Source: Ciona savignyi (Eukaryota > Chordata > Ascidiacea > Phlebobranchia > Cionidae). From it: a DNA stretch of 64,000 nt. The translations under genes and the position numbers were made by a program. The stretch's first letter is position 1. Each line of letters begins with the position of its first letter. Positions 1 to 13,371 of this stretch are shown here, one piece after another. The notes under the pieces were generated by a model. The model saw nothing but the letters and a program-made list of their open reading frames with translations. It had not been told where the DNA came from and made no database searches. The stretch is taken from contig CH002950.1 of assembly GCA_000149265.1 (NCBI GenBank), positions 1,266,764 through 1,330,763 on the forward strand, read 5' to 3'.

Positions 1-459
1 AATTCCTGGCATTGAATACGGGGATTTCGTCTCTCCCTATATAAAAAACAACAGTGAAAATTATCATTTAAGATTCATCCATGTATGTTATATGCCTGCA
101 TTGGTAAGAAGTTTAATCAAGTCAGTGTGTAATGGTTAAAAAAACACAATTACTTTTAATGTATTTAATGTAACACAATTACATCACTAAACAGTAGAAT
201 CATCTAAACACCATAATAATTAATAAGACGCCAAGTTTATGCTCATTTCTATACAATTGTGTTGTTTAATTGATATTAAATGCCAAACAAAGCAAATCAT
301 GGCTGATGCAAGAATCTTCCATACACTGCAGCTTATTATGTGGGAAGAGTCACACTTATTCATTAAAGAAAATATAAATAGAAGTAGCTAAATAGATCAA
401 CTCACAGGTTCATTTGCTTGGTTGTTCCCACCAGCATCGCCATTTTCTAAATCCATCAT
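1..459 (-). CDS. Probable striatin-family protein, 5' end only (partial)
   Basis: Exon 1 runs 459 down to 406 (18 codons, starting MMDLENGD) and ends in a good donor (GTGAGT). Exon 2 starts at 36, after a TATATAG acceptor, and continues off the window. The phase-0 join gives ...NEP-GETKSPYSMPGI. Seen: a start codon, matching splice phases and the short motif YSMPGI. Known: striatins (PP2A B''' subunits, scaffold of the STRIPAK complex) have a conserved Y-S-L/M-P-G-I block after a low-complexity N-terminus, followed by a caveolin-binding and coiled-coil region. Inference: this is the start of such a gene, and the rest lies to the left of the window. Only about 8 diagnostic residues are visible, so the family is likely but not certain. 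Confidence 0.55.
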
Positions 460-2149
460 TGAAACAACGTGTAAGAAATACAGTGGTCAATATTCACTAA
501 CAAATGAGCATATATTTGAATTTATCTAACGTTGAATCTGCAACCTTAAATGTAAAAATGACTTGATATTTATTTTCCTTATTAACAAAATACCCGATTT
601 TAGATGTTTCTATTAATCTGTCTCTCTTTTATAAGAAGTGAAGTGCCAAAATTCCATGCAGTAAGGTGGAGTCAAGTTAACCACCATTTATGTAATACAG
701 TGAAAAAATAAAGTTGGAATTGAAAATGTTTAAAACTGCTTACTTTGTAAAATCATTCTATAGTTATCAATTATCAATATAACATTTTTTGTAATACCCA
801 GAACACACATTAAAATAACTACTTGTGATTTGTTTTCCCTACCTACAGTTAAGCTAAACGACCTTAAAAACACAAACAGCGGTTGTTTGTTTCAGTTAAA
901 TAAACCATTATTTATAAGTGTAATATTTTTCGACATTTTCAACTGTACCTTGTTTGGGCTTTTTATAAACACATGGAGTGAAACAAAAATGTTAAATATA
1001 ATTACATGAAATAATAAAGATAGCCAAAAATATCCGGTAGGTTTGACAAAATTCAGTCAACAGGCCATAGCATCCGAAGCTAAGTAAAACAACCTGATAT
1101 GATAATTTTTAAAGTCAAGTCAGTTTCCGATTAACCATAATATTTTACATTGGATATATTGTCCCTTTTCTCATCAAACCTTGCACCTCAATTATATTAT
1201 AGCATATTAAACAACCTCAAGCAATATAGTTTGACTAGTTGATCCTTTGGATCTTTCACTGCATTAAGTGCAAATGTATGGTATAGATATTTTATTACTG
1301 CATTTGGTCAGATTTAATTATTTGTTGGTTTCCATTGTTTGTTAATTAATTATCGCCGAATGTATGTTATTATTTGAAAAATAAATTGAATTAATTTGAA
1401 TTTCTGATTGTTCTGTTATATTGAAATCAAGGAAAAGGTTGGTACATTGGAATGTGATCTACTTTGAGGGGAGGTTCTTGTACCACATATTTGTTTGCGG
1501 TTGTTAAGATAAATTTTCTATTTCTAAGCTTGTGTGAAACAACTGCCAAAATACATACGACACATGAAACCAGTGGTACTTTAACTGGTGTCCACAAAAG
1601 ATTTTTTGGAGAGGTCATTAAGTTTGTACTAGTATGATTAACTAAAATCTAGTAAAATGTATATTACTAGATGTTAATCTTTTTTTAGGGGCACTGATAC
1701 ATGCAATATTAATACTAACTGGTTTTATTAAAATCGGTTAAATAGCTTTAAGCCAAAACTTTAACAGGTTCATTGTTCATGAAATCAAATACGTTAAGAA
1801 CCACTGGATTAAACCATTGGTAGAAATCATGTAGCCTGAAGCTACTTACTTATTCAACTTTATGGCTGGAAAAAGCTGTGATTCACCAAGCTGATCTTTA
1901 TATGATCGCATAAAAAGTAAATAAAATGTACAATACACCTGGAATAATAAATAAATAGCATAATATTGCTTAAATGGCATAAAAAAATTCGATAATGTTA
2001 GTTATACCATCACAATTTTGGTTGAAAATATATGATGGCTAACATATGCTTACAGGACCAGCTTTACTCAAATATTTATGGCTAAAACACTTCATAAACC
2101 AAAGGGGCAGTACTAAACAACATAAATATTGAACAACGGAAATACAAAA
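460..2149. other. No gene recognised
   Basis: AT-rich DNA upstream of the striatin-like start. A 63-codon minus-strand reading frame at 1427-1618 has an ATG and one hydrophobic stretch (residues 12-30), but I see no splice signals, homology or codon bias to support it. Near 1793-1806 the string GTTAAGAACCACTG resembles the end of a hAT element, but no partner end was found. Confidence 0.5.
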
Positions 2150-2372
2150 TTGGGGGGAAAACTAAGAGGAAGCGGGAAGGAGGGAAACTGCATACAAAAA
2201 TGAAGATCATGACCTTTTAGTTTTAAACATGTTAGTTTTAAACATGGGGTTGGAGTTAGGGTTAGTTCTGGGATTGAGATTAGTGTATAGGGCAGGGTTA
2301 AAATTAGTTTTCATAATTTTAGTGAGCAGTTTCCCTCCTTCCCTTCTCCCCTCTTTTCCACCTTTTAGTGTA
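2150..2372. mobile_element. MITE with GGGAAGGAGGGAAACTG inverted ends and telomere-like core
   Basis: The left arm GGGAAGGAGGGAAACTGC (about 2172) is repeated in inverse near 2325-2345. The core holds GTTTTAAACATG and GGGTTAG-type words. Related copies occur at 18203-18362 and 54680-54846. It is non-coding, and the ORFs on both strands are incidental. Confidence 0.55.
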
Positions 2373-5300
2373 GCCCTGAAATTGATTTTTAATTTCAACT
2401 CGACCTTAACCTCTGCAAGTTTAAATAACATTTAATTTCCTTTATTACCATTTTTATATTTTTACTTTTTACCAAACTTGAAGGCAGATATGGATTAAAT
2501 ATATCCCACGATACTGTGCATATATTTAAAAGCAGGTCTTTACTTTATTTACTGATACACTCTACGTCACAGTACAGTTTCTGGTTCATTGACTTTGAAT
2601 GGCATGATGAGGAATTCTGATCAGTCTATAACTTTTTTAAGTCTATGAAAGTACACTGTAGCTATCCGCGGTAGAAAACGAACATACTATTTATCAGATG
2701 GTGATGAAAAACACTTATCCGCACATCTTAACCAGTTTAGGACGGTATTTCATCTATCCCAGGCCACACTGCGTTATTTTTCTTTCGTTCAGCCTGAAAA
2801 TTATACAAAGTATTCTTGTCTAAACCTCTATCCCGTTACATACCATATTACAACAAAACTTGCCTTTACACGTATTTTTTTTTAAATTAAACCAAAAAAG
2901 CTGCGAGTCACCTCAACATTCAACAAACTTCATTGACGCCTCCTTCTCTCTCTGGTGCCCCCAGTGAAAATTATTACGTTAGGGTAAAATAATTTTAAAA
3001 CGGGGAAGTGAATGCTGATGATTTGTTTTTATTCTGTCGAGTTTATTAAATTATTACCAATGACCGTTCATAAGAAGGTAAAATAGTTAGAAATAATATC
3101 TCAATCTAAAACATTGTTTATGGCAAAAATAATTAGTCTATTTAAATCGGATAATACCGAAGTAAACACATTGACCGAATAAGATTGGACAAAATATTTA
3201 TGTTTTATTCTTGTCGTTGGAAAAAGCGCAGGAGAATCATCACACGTGCGAAGTCCAAATATATATCTATACACTAGCCCAATAACTTGCTGAGTTGGTG
3301 TGTCGCCCGTTTTAAAAAATGGAAAACAATCTATCCGGGAGCGTGTCCGCTCTGTCATATACCCACGACTCCACCGTCTAGTCTTTTGCTGGTTTTCAAC
3401 GCCACATTTTGGCTACGTGCAGACCATCTAGATTCTTAACCTTTTAGCTAACCAAATGAATTTGTACTCGTACAATCTGACACTAGGTAGCCACAAAGAG
3501 CCACCCACTAACCGACACGCTACACATTTAAAGAAGGATAGCAAACTCATATTCCCGGGTATGGTGCGTGTACAATTATCCTGACCCAACTGTCGATATA
3601 ACGTAGTTGCACCACTAAGATAAAAAACGAAATATTTCTATACTAACAAACAATGTGACCGAAAAAAATATGTTTACACAAAACATTGTTACCGCATAGC
3701 AAGTTAAAATTGCTTTGTTGTAACAATATTTGCAATGACTATTTTTGCGCTATAAAGACTATACCGGTAAGTTAACTTAAATTACCAAAGCAAATGTCGC
3801 TAATTCAACAAGATACAGGCATTGATTTGTTGTTTAACACTTTAATCAACTGGAGTCTAGCAGCAAAAAGTAGGCCTAAGTCTTTCCCAATGACATCTGC
3901 AGCATTTCGAAATATTTACCATCCGTCAAAGATGTATTGTATTCGTGGGAATGTTATCGAACGTTACTTCGTCACGTTTTTCAGATTGATTTCAAATTGG
4001 CCGATCTAAAAGGTGCAGTCGGCTTACCTAAATAAAATTCAATGATGGTTTTCAAAGAAACCATGTTAGATATGACCCCGCTAAGTTCTGGCGGTATTTT
4101 ATTCTGATGAAAATTGTTAGTGTTAAAATACTAGTAATATGGTTGTCAGTAATAAGACAATTGCTATCTGGAATGTATAAATATAGCATTACGGGTGAAT
4201 TCTTTATGTAGACCAAGTAATTTTTACCAATAATAATAACGACGGTCTTCCTTTCAGCCATCGTCTGTCGTTTGACCTGCTACGCCCACATGATTCATAG
4301 TTATCACCTAATAACCAACGCAGCATGTGTTACAACGTAAGTGTATGCTGATTAGAACCATACTAGAAGCAACTAAATACTAATGCACTAGATTTACGGC
4401 GCAAAACTGCAGCTATATAAGAACAAAGCAATGTGCATGCATTTGTCTACGAATAGCAATAACAACAAATGTGACAGAAGAAAATTGGATCTTTTTATGT
4501 CATTTGTTGATATTTAGGCACCTGTTATAATATATGTATAAAGACAATTAATCATTTTATCAGTCATTACTTGTTGTAGAATGTAGATCATAAAATACTA
4601 TCGTACACCAGTCTGGTTTATCGAAAACGTCCCTATACTTTATAAGTCTATGTGCTATATCTCTTCAAGAGTGGTTGTAGAAAAGTAGTACAGGTAATTT
4701 TGAGCTTTTATTATACAAAGTTTATGTAGAAATTAAACTGAATACGTTTTCACCGATTAAAAGTATCCACCGTCAAATCAATGTTGTTATATGAATTGTT
4801 TGGCTAATTTATCTAGTGTTTCCTGCGCACATTTCTCACGTCATACTTGCACACGGTAGTGGCGTACTTTTACCAGGAGTTTTTGTGAACGAAAGTAGCT
4901 ACAGCATAGCCTGCTTTATTGGTCACTCGATTTATCATACGTAAACTACGTAATTGCTGGCAAGTGCTGTGCAGTGCATGTCTGTTTGGATAATGAATAG
5001 GTTTGGGCTTATGTTGTTGATATTATGACATCCGCTGATTAGATAGTTCCCCGGTGAAATTACGTCAAGCGTTTTGCAGTTACTATATACGTACGTGCAC
5101 GTGGACATGGGGATTAATGGTGTGCAATAAGAACTGAAAGGTTAGAGCGCTAAGGATAGTTCAGACAATCTTAGTCCAACCAATGCGTGGTTTGTGTTTA
5201 GATTTTCCAGTTCCATACAGTGTCCAGGAGTATTTTTTTCGTCCTCCGCTTTAGCACCGGTTGTGTGCGGATGTAGAAACAGGTCCCACGCCTTATTTTT

Positions 5301-7737
5301 TATGTTGTACCACGCAATATAAATCTTTGTGTGGCAATCAGATGCTCTGATGAAGATGTTAGACATAGGGCCAAGATTTGTGTGTAATTCAGAAAGACAG
5401 TTAAGCACAAAAAGGATTGTTTTTGTGGAAAAAAGGCGTTAAGTTGGAACATGATTCTACAGATAGGATTTAATATAACAAATGACCGTGTTAGCTAACT
5501 TGGAATAGAAACAATTATGTGGTGGGGAGTAGCCTAAGTATCCTGTGATTGTACTAACTGAACTTATACCAAAAATAAGGGATTTACAATGCTATAAAAA
5601 AATACTTTGTTACGTGCACATGAGCTCAGTGGTTTCTAAATTATATTAAAAGTTAGGGGATAAGATTCAAATTAATCGGTCGTAATCGGTGCTTGTTTAT
5701 TTTATATTTACGTAATGGAAGTGCCCCCACTCTTCTATTTGTTCGATTTTGTTATCTCTAGGTTTTGAAGGTGGATACGTCATTGAGTCTGGTTCCGGTC
5801 AGGAATTAGGTTAATATGCGTCAGAACCATTGTCCTGCTTTTCAGAATTAGGTGGATGTGGTATTGATGATACCGGACTAAAATAAGGAATAGATAAAAT
5901 AAGAAAAATAGAAATCAATTATTTACTAAAATTAAGCTTATATATAGTTATAAGTTGGTTCTAGAATAGTGTGTGTATTTTCCACCCAAAATGTTAAAGG
6001 CGAACTGCAGACCGTCGCGTGTATTTTTTATAGCATGTCTGTAATAATAGTTAGTTTTACGTCCCAATAAACGATTAAACTATATATATAAGTTTATGAC
6101 AAACCCACAGTATGTTCTCAGCGTATGTTGCTTACGTCATATCCGAAGTTTGCAAGTTAAAGAATGAGCGCGCATAAAGACGTAAAGGTTAAAAATTCAT
6201 CATTGAACTACCTACTCGACACGTTTTCGAAATCGTGGGATTCGAACTGCACTTCCTGCAATTTAGCGCTTGTATTTCCATGCAAAAGTATGTCATTTGT
6301 CAGCAGCGAATTATAGGATAATAAAGGACAGTAGGAAAACATATATCAAGTAATGTGGTGATTCGACATCATGCGTGCGTTTTGCTTTAACTTAAATAAG
6401 CAGAGAGGGAGCAACGCCTGCATTCGTGATGGCAATTCGTGATAGTACAAAAGGTTTTGACCCGTGAGTCCTTAGTCTTGACATACTTACCGCGTGCCTC
6501 GCGGTTGCTGTTATTATGAGTCGATTACAGATGTTTACACTTAAATGACGTCACAAGTGCCTATTCTTTATCAATGACGTAAGGGAATTGCGTCATCGAT
6601 AATACCACGTTTGCTCAGCAAAATGGAAAACCCGGAGATAAAAAATTAAGCATATACTTTTTGATCGGCATAGAAGTGTTGACAAGCCACATTTCCCATA
6701 TACCAATTGTCTACTGTCGTATGATATATTCCATTGGACGGGTGGGGTTGTTTTTAGGGTTATATATATTCACGTTCCACTAACTCATTAGTTCGGTTAC
6801 AAAATAGCGCTCGTCAGAAAATTTAATGCTTTGATAATTTAGGTTTTAATTTGAGTACAAAAGATCCAAAGTGGCGTGTCATATTTACGTCATTGTGCGT
6901 GCGTGTAGCCCATAATCGAGAGGCATTTTGCTTTAAATCTGCACGACATGTTTTCTCAATTTTTATTCTAACTTTTGAAATTGCTATTAGCACGTTCTGG
7001 TCGGCTGCTATGAATCAATTTAAAATCAAATCCGCAACAAAATGCGGTTCCAAATATAGAAAACAAAACAGTCCAATTTGCATGTAAATCAATCATTGCT
7101 AAACTTTAATTAAGATTTTTTGGCACAAAACAGCGAGTTCGTGTGTGGAGTCAATTAAAGTTATAATAAAAATGTTTAATTCTGAAAAAGCGGTACGATA
7201 TTCATGTCAGTCGATAAATCACTTAGTCAGGAAAGTGTGCGACAATCTGAGTAAAAGTTTGTATCATTTTGCGTGAAAGAGCTCAAATAAATGTTCGAAA
7301 AGAGTCATAGAACAGCGAATCAGCTGCAAGTACATACCACCTGAAGATTTTTAGTTGGTTTGTATTCTTAAAATTGCAGTGAAAAGCAAGCAATAACGGC
7401 AGACCGTAACTCATGTTCTGTCAAATAATAATGGAATATAACAAAACTTTTTTTTGTTTTTAAACAAAAGTAGTTATAACACAGGCAATCGTCAGATTAT
7501 CTTGTACCCACAGCAACGCGTGTAAGTTCAATTATTTTTACATTTTTTTGTCGGGTGCAATTGAATTTATTGGATATGTGGAACAGCCGTATACCTTGGC
7601 CACCGGAAAACATCCGCGAAGCGATGATTTTAACCACAATGGACTAAGGTGGAAAATATAATAGATTAAATGTTGCAGGTTAAATTGTGTGCATAATATT
7701 CGTGACTGATTTTAATTGATTTATTTAAAGCTTAGCA
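2373..7737. other. No gene recognised; region upstream of the P450 gene
   Basis: The longest open frames (3101-3358 minus, 3794-4009 plus, 5142-5408 minus, 6851-7087 plus) are under 90 codons and AT-rich. None shows family motifs or flanking splice sites. No SINE copy or obvious inverted-repeat element was noticed. The last kilobase must contain the P450 promoter, but no convincing TATA box position could be fixed. Confidence 0.5.
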
Positions 7738-10700
7738 ATGCATTATGGAAACATGATTCTCAGTGCTATGGGCGATGTTACAATCACGTGGTGGATCTTT
7801 CTATCCGCCCTGGCGCTTCTAGCGGTTAAAATGGTGGACACTAAGTCGAAGAAGAAAAATTCTAATTTCCGTCATCCGCCTGGCCCAAAGGGTTACCCAA
7901 TATTAGGGACCTTTCCGAGTTTGCTACGCGAGCCAGCGCATGTGGTATTCGGGGGTAAGTGTTGTGAATCCAAATTACTTTTTATAACCAAAATACTTAA
8001 GCTATTCATTTCTAATTTAAGTAATTCTAATTTTAGTATATAAAAATACGGTGTGTACTTATATCGACATAGTACACACCACCACATTTCTAATTTTAAG
8101 CAATCTTAAAAAATTTATTTTAGGGGCGAGAAATACGGCCAATCTTAAAAATATTTTTATATTTTATTTCAGAGTGGAGTAAAAAGTACGGAAATGTGTA
8201 CCAATTCACACTTGGAGGTGGTCGTTCGATTGTCTTGGGGGATACAGCCACAGTAAGGCTTGCTATGTTGGGTAAAACCCCGGATTTTGATAGTCGTTGC
8301 CAGTGGAGATACTGCTTCAATAAAATGTTTAGAGGTAAGTCGACTTAGTTGTTTTGATTATATTTGCATAAATATATGTCGTGTGAGGGTGGGTTTAGGG
8401 CTTGTAATTTAAGCTTCTTGAACGAGTGCTAAAACCGTATTAAAAAACGATATATATATAGCAAATAACTTTGTATCACTTGACTCTATTCGTTTATTTA
8501 AGATATAACCTTGAGTAATTTTATCCAAGATGTAGTAAGGTTTTTCTTAAAAAATATATATATACCGAATTGAGTAGGGTAATCTTACATGATTTAAGTC
8601 GACATGTAACTGTTACATATACCCTGCGATCAAACAACTGTTAGTGACGTAAATACGCATAAACAGCAGTTGCTCATAATGGTATTGTCGTTGTTTTTCC
8701 GAAGATAATTTCTATTCTTAAGCGATGAAACTTCACATTAGGCTGAACACATTGTAATTATATCTTTCATGTCATTACATTGCGTGTAATTACTCGGAAA
8801 TTGGCCATAAGCAGAACCCTAAATTAGCTTGAAAACAAACAACGTAGAAAAGGGAAATTTAGAGTTATTTATTTTACAGGTTTATCGGTACTGCCTTACT
8901 CACGAAAATGGGTCAACACCAGACGACGCACTCTAACCATTCTTCGCAACATAGGAATGGGGAGATCCTCAATGGAGGGGAAAATACACGAAGAAAGTAA
9001 GTGCTGAGATCAGTCTCGTTATTTCCACAACAAAGATAGCAAACCCCAAGAGAAAGACAAAATATTTCTGCCTCAAACGGAAAGTTACCTGACATGACTG
9101 GTCAGAAAGGACATCAATTCCCTATAACTTCAGTCTGGCTATAGCCTTCGACAACAAACGGATTGTGGTAAATGGTATCAGGACTATGGTTTCATATCTT
9201 AACCTAAAACGTAACTATAACCATATGGAGCACAGAATATCTATCAGTGGATCGTTGATCCGAGTTGTTAACTTTTTACCGCGTTGTAAACAGTGTTTTA
9301 AGTTATATTTATTTCCACAGCACAGATTTTGATGGAATGTATGCTGGAAGCAAGCAACGACGGGATAGTCAACTTCGAACCACGTGACATGATGCGTCGT
9401 GCTCCAATGAACACCATTTGGTCCATCATTTTTGGAAAAAGGTAGCTTAACGTTAATTCTGCTAAACAGTTTGTTTAAATGTGGCCTGTAGCACAAAAAA
9501 TGTAAGTCAGTCGACAAAAATATTTCAATTTTAAATAAAATGTATTACGATAGACAAATTAACTCCTTGCCGATGCTGCTGCAAATAATTATTTACTCTC
9601 TCTGACTATAAATTAAAACCAGCTAAACAAAGTAAAATCGGGCATCATAACGACATTCAACATACTTTTTCAAGAAATATTGTAACATTTTCGTTAACAT
9701 AAAAACCCTGTTTGAAATCATAAAGATACTGCTGGTTTTGAGAATCCCCGGTCACTAAACTTAACTCGTTCCCGTGAATACTTAGTAAATGTTTTGTAAT
9801 AACTGATGTAGCTTGTCGGTTAGGTGGTGTGCTCATGTTTTTAATCGGCATACAAAACGCAGGGCACTAAGGAAAAATATAGTTACCGCAGTTAATTTTC
9901 TCGTGTTTAAACCGTCGCGGCACTTGGCCACTAAGCCATACCAGTATGTACAACGAATATTTTTTAGGTACGACTATGGAAACCCGTACCTACTTTACGT
10001 GATGAATACAGTGGTTTGGCTGGTCGATTTCCTTGCCAAGGCCAGCGTGTTTGATGTGCTACCAAGCAGCTTGCGCCACATGGCGGGATTCAGTTTAGAA
10101 ACTTTTCACCGCAAGTTGGACACATTGCACGGTTTCATGACGGACAGAGTCGCGGAACATAAAAAGTCATACGAAAGTGACGTGACAAGAGACTTTGTTG
10201 ATGCATGGATGGAGGTATTGTTTGACTATCCGTTAGGTTTTTAAAATAAAGTACTTAAATTTTCTGTTAAATTATTTGTTGTTGTTTTTTTTATCCAAGG
10301 TTAACCATTTATTCTTCGGTTTGGAGTCATAATTACACGGCTAATCAATCGTCTGATAACCTCATGTCACCAGTCGAAATGCCACAGTTCTTGCGATGTT
10401 GTCTATATTTTATATAACTATGTTTAAAGTTTCATTTGTACCCACTGGATCAGAGGTGAGCACAAAAATATTGCCCACGGACATACCACATAGCAGCATA
10501 AGCAGGGAAAACATCAAATGGAAACTGTTTGGCCTGAACCCCTACACTCTACGGCCGAGGAATATGATTTTTTACTGATTACCTGACCAAATGTTTAATT
10601 TGTAGGCAAGTAAACGGGAGAAAGTGAATAAAACTGCTTTGGACGATTCCGATGAGATTAGCTGCCTTCCGGATGTAATTCAGGATATCATCATTGCTGG

Positions 10701-12106
10701 AGCACATTCGACTGGCGTCGTCTTCAACTGGGCGATCCTTCTTCTGGTCTTAAATAAAAAAGAACAGGATTTGGTAAGCAGATTTTAGAAAGAAAAAAAT
10801 GTACAGCGATACGGTAATAGCCGGATTAAGGTGCCTCTGTCGCATCTTAACCAATTTACAATCCATAACAGCCATTTTACAATGCTTTTTCAGTGCTATC
10901 GTGAAATTATGGAGAACGTCGGACCGACAAGAGAGATCAGTATGTCCGACCGCCAGCGCCTTAGAAGAGTAGATGCGGTGGTTCACGAGTGCATGCGCAT
11001 CGGTACGGTGTTACCTCTGGTGGCACACGCAACCGCACGTGATACGGAGATCGGTGGCTACGACATAAAAGCTGGCACTGAAGGTAGCAGCACACTCTTA
11101 GAACCGTATATATCAGTGGTTCTTAACCTTTTTGGTACCACGCCTCCCTTGCGCGATAAATATCCGTTTACGCCCCCTAGCGTTTGAATGCTGTGCTCTG
11201 TATGTTTTTCCCGGGAAAAAAGAAGCGTATTTTATTTATACATTTGAAAATATTTTTAAATATTGTAACACAACTGACCTAATGTACTTTTTATCTATCA
11301 TTGTTATTGCGTGCATAGGTGAAATATTTAGTTGACCAACTTGGCTATCGATACAAAGCAAAGTTCACCAATTAACCGTGTTTGGCTTCCTAGTGATATA
11401 TAACAACTGGTACATCAACCGCAATGAAAAAGTCTTTCCCGAACCGGACAAGTTCAACCCAGATCGGTGGATAAACGAGAAAGGAGGTTTCAGAAAGGAG
11501 CTTTTACAACACTTCTTCCCATTTGGAATCGGTAAGATCATAAAATATATTCAGGCTGAAATTTCCTGAGTAATTTAACTTCATTCTGTGTGTATTCCAG
11601 GTAAGCGGTCTTGTGCAGGAGAATCGTTGGCGCGAGCAAACCTGTTTATTGTAGTAGCCACATTGCTGCAACACCTTGAACTCCTAATGCCAGGTAACAG
11701 CATGATGATAATTCAAATTAAAACGTTTCAAAATGAACGGTTATTATTTTTAAGTTGTTAAGCACTTAAATCACATAGATAACCCATGCGAATGCGTTTA
11801 CATAATATCATGGTTTTAGATAAGATAATAACATAATATCATGGTATAGGATCTAGGTAAGGTCCAGTAAGCGCTTTGCACAAGGACATAGCTGACTGTC
11901 GGCTACTTTTGACACTGCGACTCATTGGATGACTGTAGACGTACCCACCTTTTTTGAAAATGTTACCGTTTAATTTTCCTGCAGACGAGACTGCTGCGGC
12001 AAATATGCAACCAGAGGTCAAGCACAAATTCGGGTTAATAGCAGAATGTAAACCATTTCTAATGCGCGTGAAAAAGAGACCAACTGCCACGCAGCAGTTT
12101 CAGTGA
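7738..12106 (+). CDS. Cytochrome P450, CYP2-clan-like, microsomal
   Basis: Ten exons with consistent phases give 524 codons: 7738-7954, 8173-8334, 8880-8996, 9321-9441, 9968-10214, 10606-10773, 10894-11083, 11394-11531, 11601-11693, 11985-12106. Residues about 15-31 form an N-terminal membrane anchor, followed by a basic stretch and the proline-rich hinge HPPGPKGYP. The K-helix ExxR is E376-R379 (HECMR). The PERF-like segment is FNPDRW. The heme loop is FGIGKRSCAG with ligand Cys458, and the intron 8/9 junction falls within this loop. Length fits the family (about 500). Odd: the I-helix motif reads AGAHST (319-324), with His where P450s carry Asp or Glu. It is probably a heme monooxygenase of the endoplasmic reticulum; substrate unknown. 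Assignment to the CYP2 clan rests on general similarity only. Confidence 0.93.
8050..8080. repeat. Short perfect hairpin in P450 intron 1
   Basis: GGTGTGTAC (8050-8058) and GTACACACC (8072-8080) are perfect inverted repeats around a 13-base loop, flanked on both sides by TTTCTAATTTTA-like words. It may be a tiny MITE remnant. Confidence 0.5.
11114..11187 (+). mobile_element. hAT-type end fragment in P450 intron 7
   Basis: Starts CAGTGGTTCTTAACC followed by TTTTTGGTACC, the style of end seen in many animal hAT MITEs. The opposite end and a target duplication were not found, so this is a truncated or diverged copy. The right boundary is uncertain. Confidence 0.4.
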
Positions 12107-12789
12107 GCTTGTAGAACGTACTTTGCTTCAGCAACTTTTTACGGCAATCTGTCCAGATACGACAGACTGAATTTAGCTTATAGCTGTAAAGGGTGGTGGT
12201 TTTTAATTCTTTGTCACGTTTTTATGTGTTTCCTACTTATCTACTCCTTAGCGGTGTTTGTCGCAATCTCTGCGTGTGCAATTGCAATCACGAAGCACCA
12301 GTCGGTCGGATTTCATATTATTTCAGTTAAAAGATATATTCCTCAATTTCCTAATCACAATCTGCAATATCTGGTGTGCTCTTGTAAAGGCCTAACAATT
12401 GCTTAACTATTTCGGTGCTTTTTCTGTACCCGTTTGTTTGTACCTACTGTTTTGACTGTCCTTTACTATTTAATTCGATTACAATAAACCTGCGCATAAC
12501 TGCATCAGTCAACAAAGTACCATTTTGTAAGGTGGAAAGTCAAAACCAAAAAAAACAAACTACATCAAAAAAAGTTGCACAATATTTTGTCGAGAATAAA
12601 AACTACTACTCCTTTCTACTAAATGTCTAAAACAAGGTAATGCCGTAAATTTTAACAACAATAAGTTATAAGACAGTAAAAGCTAAAAAGCGCATTCCTT
12701 TCAGTTGCTTCGGTTAACGTTAATGTCTTCCTTACATTTTGTGAACTGAGCAGATAGCCAACTGCTTTGTTATGACGTACAATGTACAC
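12107..12789. other. P450 3' flank; no further gene seen
   Basis: AT-rich 3' untranslated or intergenic sequence. The small open frames at 12224-12406 and 12415-12630 follow directly on the P450 stop and lack motifs. Confidence 0.5.
12483..12488 (+). promoter_or_regulatory. Possible polyadenylation signal of the P450 gene
   Basis: AATAAA about 380 bases after the stop codon. It is the first canonical signal noticed downstream; use is inferred. Confidence 0.35.
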
Positions 12790-13286
12790 CAGGGGTGGGC
12801 AACATACGGCCCGCGGGCCGGGTCCGGCCCGTGAAGGGATTTTGACCGGCCCTTGGGCTGGTAACTATAACCATAACCTGTAATGTGGCCCAGGTCCGGA
12901 CCGCGGTCTATATCTAATCATCTTCTGTAGATGGTCCGACGCATTAACAAGACCAAGCTACGTTCCAGTCTAACTGATGTTCATTCTTTAATGAGAAATT
13001 CTATCAAACTTACAGCCCGAGTTTAAACAACTTGGTGACGACTTTAATCGACCACATATGTCTTATTGTTTTGAGTACATTACGATAAATTCATTATGTG
13101 CTTTTTTGGTCTAAATTTTTTGTAAAGTTTAAACTTAACTTTAAGCATTATTTATAAATTTCTTTCTTGCATTAAGGTATAAATATGTTGTTAAGATATT
13201 AAATATTAATTATCTAATATTCCGGCCCGCCAATGACTTCATTTTTTTACATCTGGCCCGCCGACTAGAGAAGTTGCCCACCCCTG
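12790..13286. mobile_element. hAT MITE, 497 bp, with 8-bp target duplication
   Basis: Ends are CAGGGGTGGGCAAC and its inverse GTTGCCCACCCCTG. The target duplication ATGTACAC is present at 12782-12789 and 13287-13294. A subterminal GGCCCGCGGGCC palindrome follows the left end. It is non-autonomous, with no transposase frame. Confidence 0.93.
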
Positions 13287-13371
13287 ATGTACACCATACT
13301 ACACTTCATAATTTAAAAAATAAAAGGAATATGTATGCCCAACAAATACCGGTATATACTTAAATATTAGT

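Noticed and set aside
5142..5408. Minus-strand 88-codon frame
   Set aside because: No recognisable motif, splice partner or composition different from surrounding non-coding DNA.
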